Positions 34,609-47,140 of a stretch of DNA of 64,000 nt are shown in pieces. Made by a program: the position numbers and the translations under genes. Origin of the DNA: Lasioglossum baleicum. Taxonomy: Eukaryota; Arthropoda; Insecta; Hymenoptera; Halictidae. The stretch spans positions 20,908,135-20,972,134 of the forward strand of contig NC_134929.1 of the NCBI RefSeq assembly GCF_051020765.1, read 5' to 3'. A model generated the notes under the pieces. That model made no database searches. It saw nothing but the letters and a program-made list of their open reading frames with translations, and was not told the DNA's origin. Each line of letters begins with the position of its first letter. The first letter of the stretch is position 1.

Positions 34609-35115
34609 CAGAGGTGGGCATTATTTGGCGAAAAAAATATTTGAAATACTATTTAATGTTTTAGATTTTATTTTGCTTAAAGAAAATAGTATTTTAGATA
34701 AGATATAGAATGTCGAAAATAAAATATTTCTATTTCAATTATTTGATCCACGAAATAAAATATTTCTATTTTAACAATCTGAAACACGAAATAGAATATT
34801 TTACTTTTTGCATTGTTATAATACTCTGAGAAACCGCATAAACATACAGTCTATCTTATCGTCAAGAAACGATTTACACTCATAAATGTATCGAATTCGA
34901 ACCATTATTTTCAGCAATATTTAAAATTGAAATTGAAAGTAAAGACAAAATACAAATATTTTCAATATTTTTCAAATAAAATATTTCATTTTCACAAAAA
35001 TTACAGCATCAAATAAAATATTTTATTTTCAAAGTTGTACACATGCTTTACAATAAATAGGACTATATATATATATATATATTTACTATTTAAAATACTA
35101 TTTTCCCCAGCTCTG
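34609..35115. mobile_element. hAT-type MITE with 8-bp target duplication
   Basis: The ends are cagaggtgggcatta and ttttccccagctctg, flanked by perfect 8-base repeats tttgaatc (34601-34608 and 35116-35123). The 507-base interior is almost entirely AT-rich words such as aaataaaatattt. Ends and size are close to the element at 8150-8695, with a different interior. Confidence 0.9.
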
Positions 35116-35887
35116 TTTGAATCATCATTTAACAAGATGCAGAAATTCCTATTTGATTATCTATCGCAGTTCTCTTTCTATTAATTACTCAAAGGGGTCT
35201 CTGACGTCACGTTGGAAATATGGGCTATGCCATGGACGCGGCTGATCGTTTCTAGCAAACTCAATTTTGACTTCCCCCTGGCCCTAAAATTTCTGAACCT
35301 CGTTGAAACATCGGCGAAACTGTCCGCGAAGGTTCGGTACCAAAAAGTTTTATAGTTTCTTAATAAAAAAGGTGTTAATAATGACCGAGAAATCGAATGA
35401 AAAATGCCTGTGGAGCGGAATTGCGAGGTACGTCACGCTTTTAAGGCGTTCGTCGTGCTGACAAGCGACGAGTGGTGTTACCGTTCACTGGCTCTAAAAC
35501 GCGTGTGCAACGCTGCCTGGAAGCCTAGCCGAGCGCGCAGATCGAGCGATTGTTCGCTCCGATACGTGCATATGTACATATACATATGTATATCGAATAA
35601 GGACGCGTTTCAAGGCCGGCCCACGGTTCCTGCACGGCTCTGCAGAGCGGGAAACATTTCCTCGCGCTGTTATCGCCGGCCGGTTCGCTTGTTATTGCCA
35701 AACTGGACGGGAACGCGACCGCTATCGGACGAGAAAGGTTCAACATCCAATCTCGGAGGTTGCCGGACGCTCGCACTGCCAATTTGATCGATACCACTTC
35801 CGTCAGGTTGTGCGCTACCAATGTTCTACACTCGTTCTACCACCCCGCGCTTCCCGTTCAGAGGTACAGCTTTACTGTTCTGTCCAC

Positions 35888-37406
35888 AATTTAAAGGGAC
35901 AGCCCATTCGAATCATAAATTTCAAACAACAAAATATGAAAGAATACCTTACATCCAATTTTCTACACAAGAATATTAATTCTGGGTTATAAATAGGCTG
36001 CGGTTTTTATGCATTTATAACAAAAATTGGTAAGTACAATTTAAAGCAGTGGGCATATATTATTTAAAAAATTTAAGAACATCAACGTATCGGTATCGGT
36101 TTAATAAAATAATTAAAACAAAGAAAGAAATTTTTATTTAATCTCCGTGTCGTAAAATCGACGCAGACATTTTTACTTTGCATACAGATCCGCAGTCTAC
36201 AAAATACGAATGTCAAGTATAGATACTTACAAATTTTTCAGAATCATCTGTTCCTCCGTCGGATCATGTGGACACTGCCATTTGCGCAAATACGACTTAA
36301 TAAGTGTGAAGCACAAAACAACACGGTTCTACGCAATCACTGGACACTACTGCTTTCCGAAATCGTGACAACGAACGGGAACAAGTTACTCCGATCACGG
36401 TCAAAATACTACCACGGTTGTCACCTCGGTTTTTTGTGAATGCTTAAGAGTGGGGAAATGTAGCGTTTGTTAATTCGACGGTGGTGTGTCGGAAGGATTT
36501 TAGGTTGAGAAGTGGGGAAACTGTCAAACAAATTCCGTTTGTCATTGTCTTATAAGGGTAGTCCGCTCGTCGCTTCGTGGGGGTTGAAGATTCGCATACG
36601 CTTTTTGCTTGCTATAACGTCCTTTAACGAAAGTTTCCTTCTTTGTTTATTATATGCTGCTTTATACAGTGAAGAAATATCCTAATTGTTTTTAACCTCT
36701 TTTGCGCTCTCACGTTTCACATTTTGTCTATTTAAAAACAAAACTTTCTTATTTCTATTTATTCTAAGTCTCTTGACCTTCGCTAACCCACTCGCACGCT
36801 ATCAGTAGGTTTTGGCCCTGAATTTCCTAATTTTTTTGTTTTTTCTTGCTTATTATTATAATGAACCCTACTTTTTTGTATTGTGGGGTAACTCCTTTTT
36901 TAGTGCCCTCTTGAAAGAGTACCCACAAGGGGGGTCTTAAAAAAAAAATTAAAAATTTCCTTTTTTCCCCCCGCCCCCTCACCAATTTATATTATGCCAA
37001 TTCCGTGATAAGAAATTTTTAAACCCTTAAAAACCATCCTATGGGGGCTGTAGACCCTCTACCTAAATTTTTTTATAATAGGGACCTCGGGCGGGACCCC
37101 CTGCAATGCTCTTGTTCTTTAGAATCGTCGAAAACTACTTATTTTTAGCGTAATAACGCGATTTACTATTTCCCTAATGCGTGGGACGAGGATAGACAAC
37201 TGCTATAACGTCCTTTACAGGTATATTGCCTAATCCGTTGGAGGAACGGTGAGGTGGGTAACATTTTATAATACAGGATTAATATTCTTGTAACAATGGA
37301 TATAAAGTATTCTTTCACATTTTGCAACTTGAAATTTATGATCGGAATGGACAGGGAGACGATCACTTTTTTGGTACGGGCCTATTGACGAATGTCCCTT
37401 TAAATT
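35888..37406. mobile_element. 1.5-kb non-coding element with long inverted repeats
   Basis: The arm at 35888-35992 (aatttaaagggaca, cataaatttcaa, gaatattaat) is inverted at 37261-37406. The right arm carries an insertion of about 38 bases near 37354-37392. The interior contains an AGACTGCGG MITE next to the left arm and repeats gctataacgtcctttaa at about 36611 and 37202. No protein is encoded. Class unknown. Confidence 0.7.
35994..36200. mobile_element. AGACTGCGG-family MITE
   Basis: It begins aggctgcggtttttatgc and ends gcatacagatccgcagtcta. It aligns along its length with 28010-28212, including atttaaagcagtgg. Confidence 0.85.
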
Positions 37407-40048
37407 TCGTTTGGCTTGAGGCACGCACACGGTCATGGTCTGTCTCATTGACATGGTCGTGTCGTAGCATCCACGAAGATTACGTCAATATGTATAGTTT
37501 AGCGCTCCATGCTTTTATTTTGTTTTATAGTTACTAATGTCATGATTTTATTTAAATTTATATTAAATTTTTCTATCTGTTCCAACACTAATTTTATAAC
37601 AGAAGAAATGTTGAACTAATTGCTTAAAATTTTGGGGAAAAATATTATTAACCATTTAACTGGGTTCGGTATTTTATAGAGAACCAGGAAGAAAATTATT
37701 TTCTCCTTTTTAGTGCGTTTTAATATAAGCGTGGTTTTCAAAGTTTTTTTTATATATTTTATTTTCTACTTTTATAGTCATCGGAAGCAAGTGTGTATAC
37801 AAAATTTCAGCAAGACTGGACTATGGGAAGAGGTTTAAAATTCGACTACAAGATTTGACGCATAGAACAACACGGCAAGTTAATAAGCGTTGTAAAAAAC
37901 AAGTTTAACAACAATTTTCGACAAGTTTCTCTTACAAATGTCCACCGATCCAGAGGTGTAGAATTCACTTCTAAAACGGATGACTCTCTCTCTCTCTTTT
38001 TATACACTCTGTCCATTCTAATTTTCAGAAAAGAGAATCCGTTTTCATTCTGTCGATTTCTATTTCAACATCTTTCAGAGAAACGAACTTGATCGAATTT
38101 CGCACGAGCGACCAGAGTCCAACGTCTAAGGTGATTTTTATAAAAGAAATATACAAGCGAATTTTGTGGAAGACAGTTTCGGCTGTCGTCGTCGTAGCAA
38201 TCATATTTCAGAAAATACATTCGATGGTTCTTTCGATACCATTGACTTAGAAAGTAGTCCTGCCCTAGGGTAACGTTATCCTCGAGTCCGGATCCTTTCT
38301 CTTCTCTTTGTCCGGCCGTTCGTTGTCGCGGATTGGTCAGCCGGGAACCGCAGCGAACGCCCCCACCAAAATTTACGAAAGTGACCTTGATTCGATCAGT
38401 CGCGGTGCCGAGCGATCAATCGGCCGATCGACGTGTCCCAAATTCGATCGGTCGACAAAAACAGACCGCTCTTATGCGCAAAAAGTGCCGCACTTGAGAA
38501 ATTACGAATTTGCAATGGCAATAAAATAAAAGTAACAATATTCGTTAATTCTTCTGATGCTTTTCACGGTTCGTGTTTCATCTTTTAATTATTAAATGCA
38601 TGAAGTGACGATTTTTATCGAAAGTGCATAAACTCTTGAACTTGGGTTGGCACGATTATTTGTTGCTTCTGGAAAGCTAGTACACACAATCGTCCTCGGA
38701 GTTCGTTACATTGTTATCACGATCTAACAACGTCCTGTCGTTACGGTGCACTTACCGAATTTCGCGGATCGCCCCGCGATCGTTTCGCAAATAAGAGCGA
38801 ACGAAAGGTTTGCGCGAAGCAAACGAACAGCTTAATGTAAAACTGATTCGAATCTACCGTACACGTCAATATTGGTCGGCGATAAGGACCCATCGTCGGC
38901 TCTTATCGCCTCTCTGTTCGATAAACCGCGAATTTCAATGCAACAGGCGTTTCTTTTTCTCGCGATCGAGAAGCCAAATTCGCACGCAGACGCGACTGCT
39001 GCCAAGGTTCCCGACGCAATAAACAGACACGGTTCAATATGGCCGAATTTTATTTTTGCAAGTGCCACCGCTCTTCCCGTTTATCTCGGAACCGAGAATC
39101 GAACGTGTTTGCCGAGCGAGTTCCGAGAACACCGTCTACCGTCGCGACTACCACTCTTGCACCAGAATAATCCGCCGCAAATAATCATAGTGAAATGCCC
39201 AACTATGGCTGCTGCGCGCCGAACCGCCGGTAATTTTCCTTTGGAATTCGCCACGGTTGTTTTCTTCCTCCCCAACTGCCCGCCGAGCGAAAGGATACAA
39301 GTGCGCTTTTTACCGGTGCCTTAACAGTCCACCAACTGTTTCGATCTTTCATCCGAATCTTCAAGTTCAAACGTGTTATTTAAAACAGCACCAACATTGT
39401 GAGAATTTTAAAATACTGTTATATTATTTTAAGAATGAAAATCAATTTCTATTTCACTCCAGTTTGTTAAAGAACAATTTTAATGAAGTCACCGTGAAAT
39501 AACAGGAAAAATTGATTCGGGCTCTTGACTGAAAAATTTGTTATGATTCATAGAAGAATATACATTGTATCGTTCTGTAGATCAAACAAGAATAGATGAA
39601 TTGATCGACGTCAGAATTGTCACGAACCATGCACGAGTTCTTTTTAACCGACTTCGAAAAAGGGAGAGGTTTATTCAATTTGATCTGTATGTGCCTTTTT
39701 TCGTTCCAATCGGAACGAATTCTGCATCTTGTAGATTATATACCCGGGGTGGTCCCGCGAAAAAAATGTTACATTTCTTTATTCCTTACGATTTTACTTG
39801 CGAAAAATGAATTCTTTCATGTATGTTCACCAATTACTCCGAGATGGATGGACCAATCAGGACGAAACCTTCTGCATTTTGTAGGGTATGTCTTCCGATT
39901 GGTCCCTTGAAAACAAATTTCGCATTTTTTCATTCTTTACGGTTTTTATTGCAAATAACCAACAAGACCGAGAAACCATCCTACGGTGTTCTACAAATTC
40001 TGCTCGTTCCACTAAAAAGTGTGAAATAAAGGAATTTTATTAAAAAAA

Positions 40049-40434
40049 AATTAAACCAACTTCGAGAAAATGAACTAAAAAAATGCACTAAAGAGTATGA
40101 AATAATTTCCATTTAATTGATGTGAATACACACGAACTGAAATACAATACAATCTTTTCTGCAGGCGGTGCAAAATTGAGAAAATATTCCAAATGACAGA
40201 TGTTGCTTGGAATATGGTGAACTTGGAAGTCAGTAGATGGGAAGAGAAGGTACATTAATATGTGAAAGCATGTAGAAGAATTTAAGGATTTTCGCAATTT
40301 CCACTGTCGAAATTTTCAATTCTACGCCGCCTCCGAGAAGATTGTATTGTATTTAAGTTCCTGTGTAGTCACATAAATTAAATGGAAATTATTTCATACT
40401 TTTCAGTGCGTTTTTTCGAAGCCGGTTTAATTTT
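40049..40434. repeat. Inverted repeat with ACCGACTTCGA-type ends
   Basis: The left arm (40049-40171) and right arm (40318-40434) share the words agtatgaaataatttccat and aaatacaatacaatctt in inverted order. The outer ends read taaaccaacttcgag and its complement. A related word, accgacttcgaaaaaggg, occurs at 39647, so this may be the end part of a larger element reaching back to about 39640. Confidence 0.75.
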
Positions 40435-43400
40435 TTTATGCTATAGAAGAACGCTAGATCTCCAGATCGAAACGTTTCAAGTAGAACCATGCAGGAGCGA
40501 TTCGGTAGATGCAGAAGTGCACCGGCGGCAGCTTTCGTTTTCATCGTGTTCAGACGTTAGTCAGCGAGTGCGGGGGCGTAGTATATCGTCTGGTCAGACG
40601 ATCGGGATATCTTTGCCGCGAGTAGAACGATCGGCGACGGCGCGGAAACGCAAAAGTCCGGCCGCGACAAACGATCGATCAGTCGCTCACGCCTCCTCGA
40701 TCGTTTATCTCGGCTCCGCTCAGCTCCGATCCGGTCCGGTCCGCTCCTCGACGATCAGAGAGCTCCGGTGTAGAACGTTTCGTACGGGCCAGTGGATCAG
40801 CTGGCCACGCACCAGCGGATTTTCATCTAGCTGAGCGTGACAACGACTGATCCCACCGACGCTGTCAACGGCCTTGCCGTGTCGCTGACACACACGAACA
40901 CCGGTTCGCCTCGACTCGAAGTTGAGCAACGAGCTCTTTCTCGGGCTCTTGGGCGCGGCTTGCCTTAGGACCAGTTTACAGTTATTCCGTTGCTCGACTA
41001 ACTGCCCGACGCGACGAAAGCCGACTTCGCTACCAATCCGATTGCCATCGCGAGTTCACCCGCGATCCTCGTTGACAAACGAATTCTCGTCGAACGTCGT
41101 TCAGGGAAATTCCGATGAATTTCCGTTGTTGGTTTTGGACCGCGGATTTTATGGGGAGAAAAATAAACACGCGAGAAATTATTTTGGTAAAGATGACATA
41201 GAATTGGTTACAATTTCATCATACAGGCGAGGAATAGCAATCTTATAAAAACGATTAATTTTCTTTATTAAAAATTTTAGTAAAATTAGATGGAATCAGC
41301 TATAAGTTTTAGTATTATTATTACTATAGTGTTATTTGGTTATTAATAGAGAAAGTTATGTAATTGATAGTTATTGTCAAATGATATTATGTACTAATGA
41401 ATAATGTCCAAACTATAATTGAATATAAATAGAATACAATTTTTTCATTTGACGTTTCGTTCACGTGATACAGCAAATTAAAAACTCGCCGGTCACGCGA
41501 GCCAGTAGGGACGTCTGACGTGTCTGGTCATGGTTGACCGTTTCCACTTCTTGCAGGCACGGCTGCCCGTCAAACTTTCGAAGTCGATTATGTATCATGG
41601 GAACGAAGACACGTACAGGAAAGTTGCAATCTACATTTTCGACTGAATTTTTCTTGCTGAACCGATTCCAGTGTTTCTTACGTTATTATTCCTCGTACTA
41701 GAGCTGTGAAACCAACTGGAGAACGCAATACGCAATATCGAATCCTCAATTCCTCAAGAATGAGTATGAATCGTCACACAAATCCAAAATGATTCCACGT
41801 TTTAGCAATTGCCGCCTGCGGTAGCGGGGATCAAGATGCGCTCGAGGTGACCAAGATCCAGGGGATCCAGGGCGGGATCGATGAGGAAGAGTCGTGGCGG
41901 AGCGTGTCCGTCGGGAGGAAATGCAAAGTAATCGAGCGAGAAGCCGCAATAAACATCGAGGCGAGGTTTACGGGGCGGGTAAAAGGGAAAACGCGTTTGA
42001 GCAAGCGAGCGAGCGCGCGCTGCTCGGGCACTTTCCCCTTTCGCGCGAGTATTCCTCTTTCATAAGCTCGTTTCACGGACGAACAAGTCCCGGGGAGAGA
42101 GAGATATGTGACTCGGAGCCGTTGCAGGGGATCGATACGAGAGAAAGTAAAGCGATTGCGATCGGGCCGAGCAAGCGCTCGCCGCAACCCGTGTCGAAAC
42201 CCGCTTACGTAAAGGCACGGCCGGGCCCCGTTCATGGTTGACGCCGTTTAGCATGCGAGGCCGGGCTTCGAAAGGCTCAACGGGAATCGGAATCGAGCGC
42301 GATGCGCTCTCGATTAACCGGTGAGGATCATCGACATTCCACCAGGCCTTTCTCAAAATCGTCGAGCGTTTCTTTCGCGACACTTTCACGACGGATACAC
42401 ACGCGAGCCTTGTCGCCTAAGTGCATACTGTTGCACTCGCTTTGACGTAACTGTTCTTCGCAGGATGTGTTCAACTTTGTACAACTTTTGTACGTTAGAT
42501 TCTTTCCTTTTCTGAGACGCGTCCAGTCACCTTTAAATTTCGCGAATAAATTGAAAAAACGAATTACAAAGTTTTGAACAGGGCGTTATTGTTAAAATAC
42601 AGATTTCAATTACTTTAAAATTCTCTTACTCATTTTCACCAGTAATTCATAAAATCCGCAGTCTACTTATTGGTACATATGTCGTGCGTTGATTGCAAAA
42701 CAGTTATACTGGAAATTGATTTTGTCCACCCTGCTAAATTGTTTCTAGACACATTAAATAAATAAATCATAGAAACGACACGCGAACTATGTCGTTCGCG
42801 GTGTCTTTTCCCGCGTGATTATTCTTCGGATACTCTTCTGGAAACGATGTCACGGATATTCAAAAATATTCAAGCACCTGTAGCGAAGCTCTGATACGAC
42901 GAAGGCAGGCGGCGACGGTGGCTATCGGGAATTCGAGGGACACAGGTGAGAAACAGAGGCATCGGCATGGAAAAAGCTCGCCTCCCCGGACGATCGGGGC
43001 GTTAATGAAGCGGATCGATTCGTGCCAGCCAAGGCCCTTAAGAGCTTTAATTGTTCAAGCCACCTTCGGCATTGGAGGTCAAGGTAGAGCCAACGGGACG
43101 GTCGATAGCACGCTTGCGCGCCTCGCTCTTGCGGAACCGACAACGCGACGAAGCGTCGACGAAAACACCTCGGAACCGACCGAACACAAATTTTCTTGCT
43201 CGAAGATTATCCACGATTTTAACACTTTACCACGTTGGTCATATTCGACCGACATCATTTTATTTTTCATTCGAAAATCAATTTTTACAGCGACCGAGTC
43301 GATCACATTTTATTCAGATCTACAATTGCATTATTAAACAAGTTGTTTTGATTCTGTGCGACTCTTTCGTGTCCAGACGATTTCGAACAGTCAGTAAAAT

Positions 43401-43853
43401 TTCATACTATGTATTTGTGACATAAAATATTTCAATTTTCACTTAAAAAGCTGTTCTATAATTTTCGTGTCATCAATGTTTATTTTTCATAAACATCCAC
43501 AATCTAATAATAATCCTGTAGATTGTTATAGTATTTCTTGATTGAAACGCTTCAGAGTATTTCGCTTCTATTCTAATTATTTTAATTAGTTCATCGTATT
43601 CTAAAATCGGACACGACTGTGAAATTATTGAAAAGAAAACAATGATGTCAAAACGTTTTTGTACGAACAAATGGGCGAGCTTATGGTCCCGCGAGATGCA
43701 GATGAGCGTCGATCGGGCCGGCCAGCCCGCTTGTAAAAAAGACAGTCAGGACCTAGGACAACGCTCTGAAACGTGGCTGGTCCCCACCATAGCTGTTCGG
43801 TAACCAGCTGAAATTCGCGAGCGTGCGACCTTGAACTCCTCTCCTACCGCCGC

Positions 43854-43885
43854 AAGAGAGAGGGAGAGAGAGAAAGAAAGAAAAA
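43854..43885. repeat. GA-rich tract
   Basis: agagagagggagagagagaaagaaagaa, non-coding. Confidence 0.9.
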
Positions 43886-45526
43886 TGTCTAACGCGCGAG
43901 ACTGGCAGCAGCCCTTTCCCGGAGATCGGCTCCTTGGTAGTTGGTAGTCAGTCTGCGTGCCAGGTTCACGTGACAGTGTCCATCATACGCTGTCTTCGTT
44001 GACAGCCACTGTCCTACTCGGAGAATGATAATTCCGAGGCGAGATCCCGTTTCGACGATCAGCCGTTTATGAACGCTGATCACCAGCGGATCTTTAACGC
44101 GAACTAATCATTTTCTTTTCCCAAGGAGCACACAATGTGCTTCCTGTTTCAATCATTCCAACAAGTCATTTAGTAACGCAGCTATCGATTTTATTTTTTC
44201 TATAAAAATTGAAAAATCATACACATCGAAGTTCAATTGCAATATACTCGCAGACAAATAATTTACTGATTCGCCGATGAAAAATTAAAAAATCCGGAAC
44301 GAATTGTTCCGACTTGCAACGATGACCTTCATCCGTGGACCTCCATAAACGTTGTACGTTCGCAGAAAGGCCAGATGCGTCTATTATACGGCGTGGGTCG
44401 TTTCGTTCGATCAAAGAATCGCTTAATTACCATCTTTCGGAAAAACACACGCCTCATTTGCCACCGGGCAAAGCCATAAGTCTTACACAATCTGTTGCGC
44501 AACGCACAGCCGTGTGGCGTCGATAAGAAATTGTAAACAGCGAAATGTCATACACCTGGTTGAACAAGTTGATTATAATTATTAGCTGCACCACCGCTCG
44601 CGAGCACTTCCTTGTGGGGATCATTCCGCCGTGACTAGTTCCCTCGGATAAAGGTCTCCCACGTTTTATACGTATTTCGAAAATGTATCATGAAAAATCC
44701 CGTTTTTACCCGACGACATTTTTTTCCTCGGCCAAGCAGCTTCATTTCCGTCGTCGGTGAACTTTGACACGTTCGAGTATCCGCACTCGAATGCAGAGGA
44801 AGGTCAATGATTTTTTTGAAAATTTTGTTATTCTATCAATTCTCAAGAGGCTTCTTCAGTAGATTTTTATACGCGATAAAAAATTGTCTGCATTATTCTC
44901 AAGCTATAGAGGCTACGTGCACATTTATTTCTTTTGTTAAGAATAGGGACAAGTTGAAAATAACGCAATAGTAAATTTTAATTCTTTAAATGATTCTACT
45001 GTTCCCCATTTGACCAATTTATTTTTGGAACATTTTTAGGAAACTCCAATTCCGAATCCATCGAGTGCACGTGCACTCGAGAGACATGATCGCTGATGCA
45101 CGCGCGGCTCCGCTGCATTTCCAAGGAACTCGCATTACATCATGTGTATCAAAGTAATTTAACGCATTGTCACGCGCTAACAACTTCGATACTTCGCTAA
45201 CCGATACACTCTGTCTGATACGTCTTCAAACATGAAATCGTTCTTTTTTTCATCGACTACTTCTTGCGAAGTCTGAGGTGCGACACAGTTTGCTCTTCTT
45301 TTTAGATTGACACACTCTGTGCCAGTTCTCGGTGACTATCTTAAAAAATCAAATAAGAAACTTCTCAGGGGAATATTGATTTGACCTCAACCTTGGCGGA
45401 ACCTGATTTATTGCATAAGAGTACGCCAGTCTTGTTGCATCGGTTGTTCATTCTTAATATATCAAGTATTACATCTCTGTGTATATTTTTAGATTTCTAT
45501 ATTTTCTATTTCAACATTTTGCCACG

Positions 45527-45590
45527 TTTTTATTAGCTCGTTTTCTTGTCTGTCTGTCCGTCTTTGTTTGTTCGGTATTTAGCAATTGAT
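45527..45590. repeat. Fragment shared with the 22745-23964 element
   Basis: The words cgtttttattagctcgttt, cttgtctgtctgtc and gtttgttcggta occur in the same order as at 23098-23155. This marks a second, diverged copy of that part of the palindromic element; its ends are not clear. Confidence 0.55.
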
Positions 45591-46657
45591 TTTAAACTAA
45601 CTTCCAGATGAGCTAGAGACTTGAAATTTTAAACATAGCTCAGAACTGGATGACAATGCAATATTTTAAAAAAAAGCTTATGTTTTCTGTTATTTTTAAT
45701 CTTCTATATTTTGATCGGTTCAATATTTTCAGTATTCTCTAATCTCTACCTATGGCGCGTTCCAGAAGCTTCACAGAGATAAACCTGAAGAGAACACTGG
45801 GCTTACGACCTCCACAAATGACGATCTACTAGCCAGGTTGCGTCTCTAATTCATCATCAAGGAGAACAAACGGCGAACATCTGTTCCAGAAAATTAATAA
45901 AAATCCTCGCAGACGTTAATCAAGAACAATTGCACCAACATCCTGAACTTCAAGAATCCTGTAGCAAAACTAAGATAACAACGATCCGTTAATGTCAACC
46001 TCGAAAAGCATAAACGACGATAAATAATTTTCCCCATAAAATATTCCAACTGAGAAATAAACAACTAATCTTAACTATTCTTCAACTGATGTTAGAAGCA
46101 CGATGCAAAGTTAACTCACAAGAGGAAATGGATTCAGAGGTGTCTACATCCATGTAAACAACAATCATCTTCGCCACTGCTAACACAAAAACAGCCTTCC
46201 TAAACACAAAGGCGGATAAACAATTTCCAGAACATTATTCTTTAACGAACACGATCTAGAATCCGCGCACAGGGTTAGTCCACAGGAGAAGAAATGTCTC
46301 GGGCGCTCACGACCTGCACAAACGACGATCTACAGCCGGAACGGTCTCGTATCCGATTCATCATCGAGAAAAACAAATGGCGGCCTTCTTTCCCGGAAGG
46401 GGTGTTCACCTCGCGGTTGCAAGGGGTATCGTTGGCAATAATTACTCGGTGTCGGAAGGTGGGACCATTTTCAAGTGATGTGGACCCGCGGATGATCAGC
46501 CCGCCGGGCAAACGGAATGTTAAACGATCAATCACGTCGCTAGGAACACGTCGCGTCCACGGCCAGGAAATTGAAATGAATTGCCCGATGGAAAATAACG
46601 TGACGCCGCGCGAGAGAGGCGTGCTCGTTCCTTCCGGGCAGGTAGAGTCCTCTAATG

Positions 46658-47140
46658 CAGCGTTGCTCAACCCAGTTCATCGTCATCGAGTCCTGTTCAA
46701 TGCTGTAACTGCTGCGTTTCTCTTCGGAGCAAGCAGACTGATCAATTTGTAAAAAGCAAGTAGGTAAAAAAGTAACTGTTCCAGCTGATGACTGTATAAA
46801 ATTCGAAAATTTGCTTACAAGAGAACAAATGTGTGAATTTCTTTTAAATTAAGAAATTGTGTTTGTCCAGCAAAGTTCGTGGCAAATGCTAGCCGAACTG
46901 TCTTGGTACATTTTTCAGTGAGTTTTGAAAGGAGCCCGAAGATCGACGATTTCATATTAGATTGTCCTAGAAGTTTCTTTCGGAACGTGTTCCATTAATG
47001 TTGCCAAATAAATACATGCGATAATCTTTATGTTAACGTTTTCGTAATTCGTAACACGAGTTTGCATCACGTGCACGAATCGGAAACCAACTTTCGGGAC
47101 AACCAAATACTTCTGGTTCCGAAAAGGTTGAGGAACGCTG
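46658..47140. mobile_element. hAT-type element with perfect 8-bp target duplication
   Basis: It begins cagcgttgctcaaccc and ends ggttgaggaacgctg. Flanking repeats are ctctaatg at 46650-46657 and 47141-47148, identical. 483 bases with no transposase; overlapping open frames here are chance. Confidence 0.9.
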
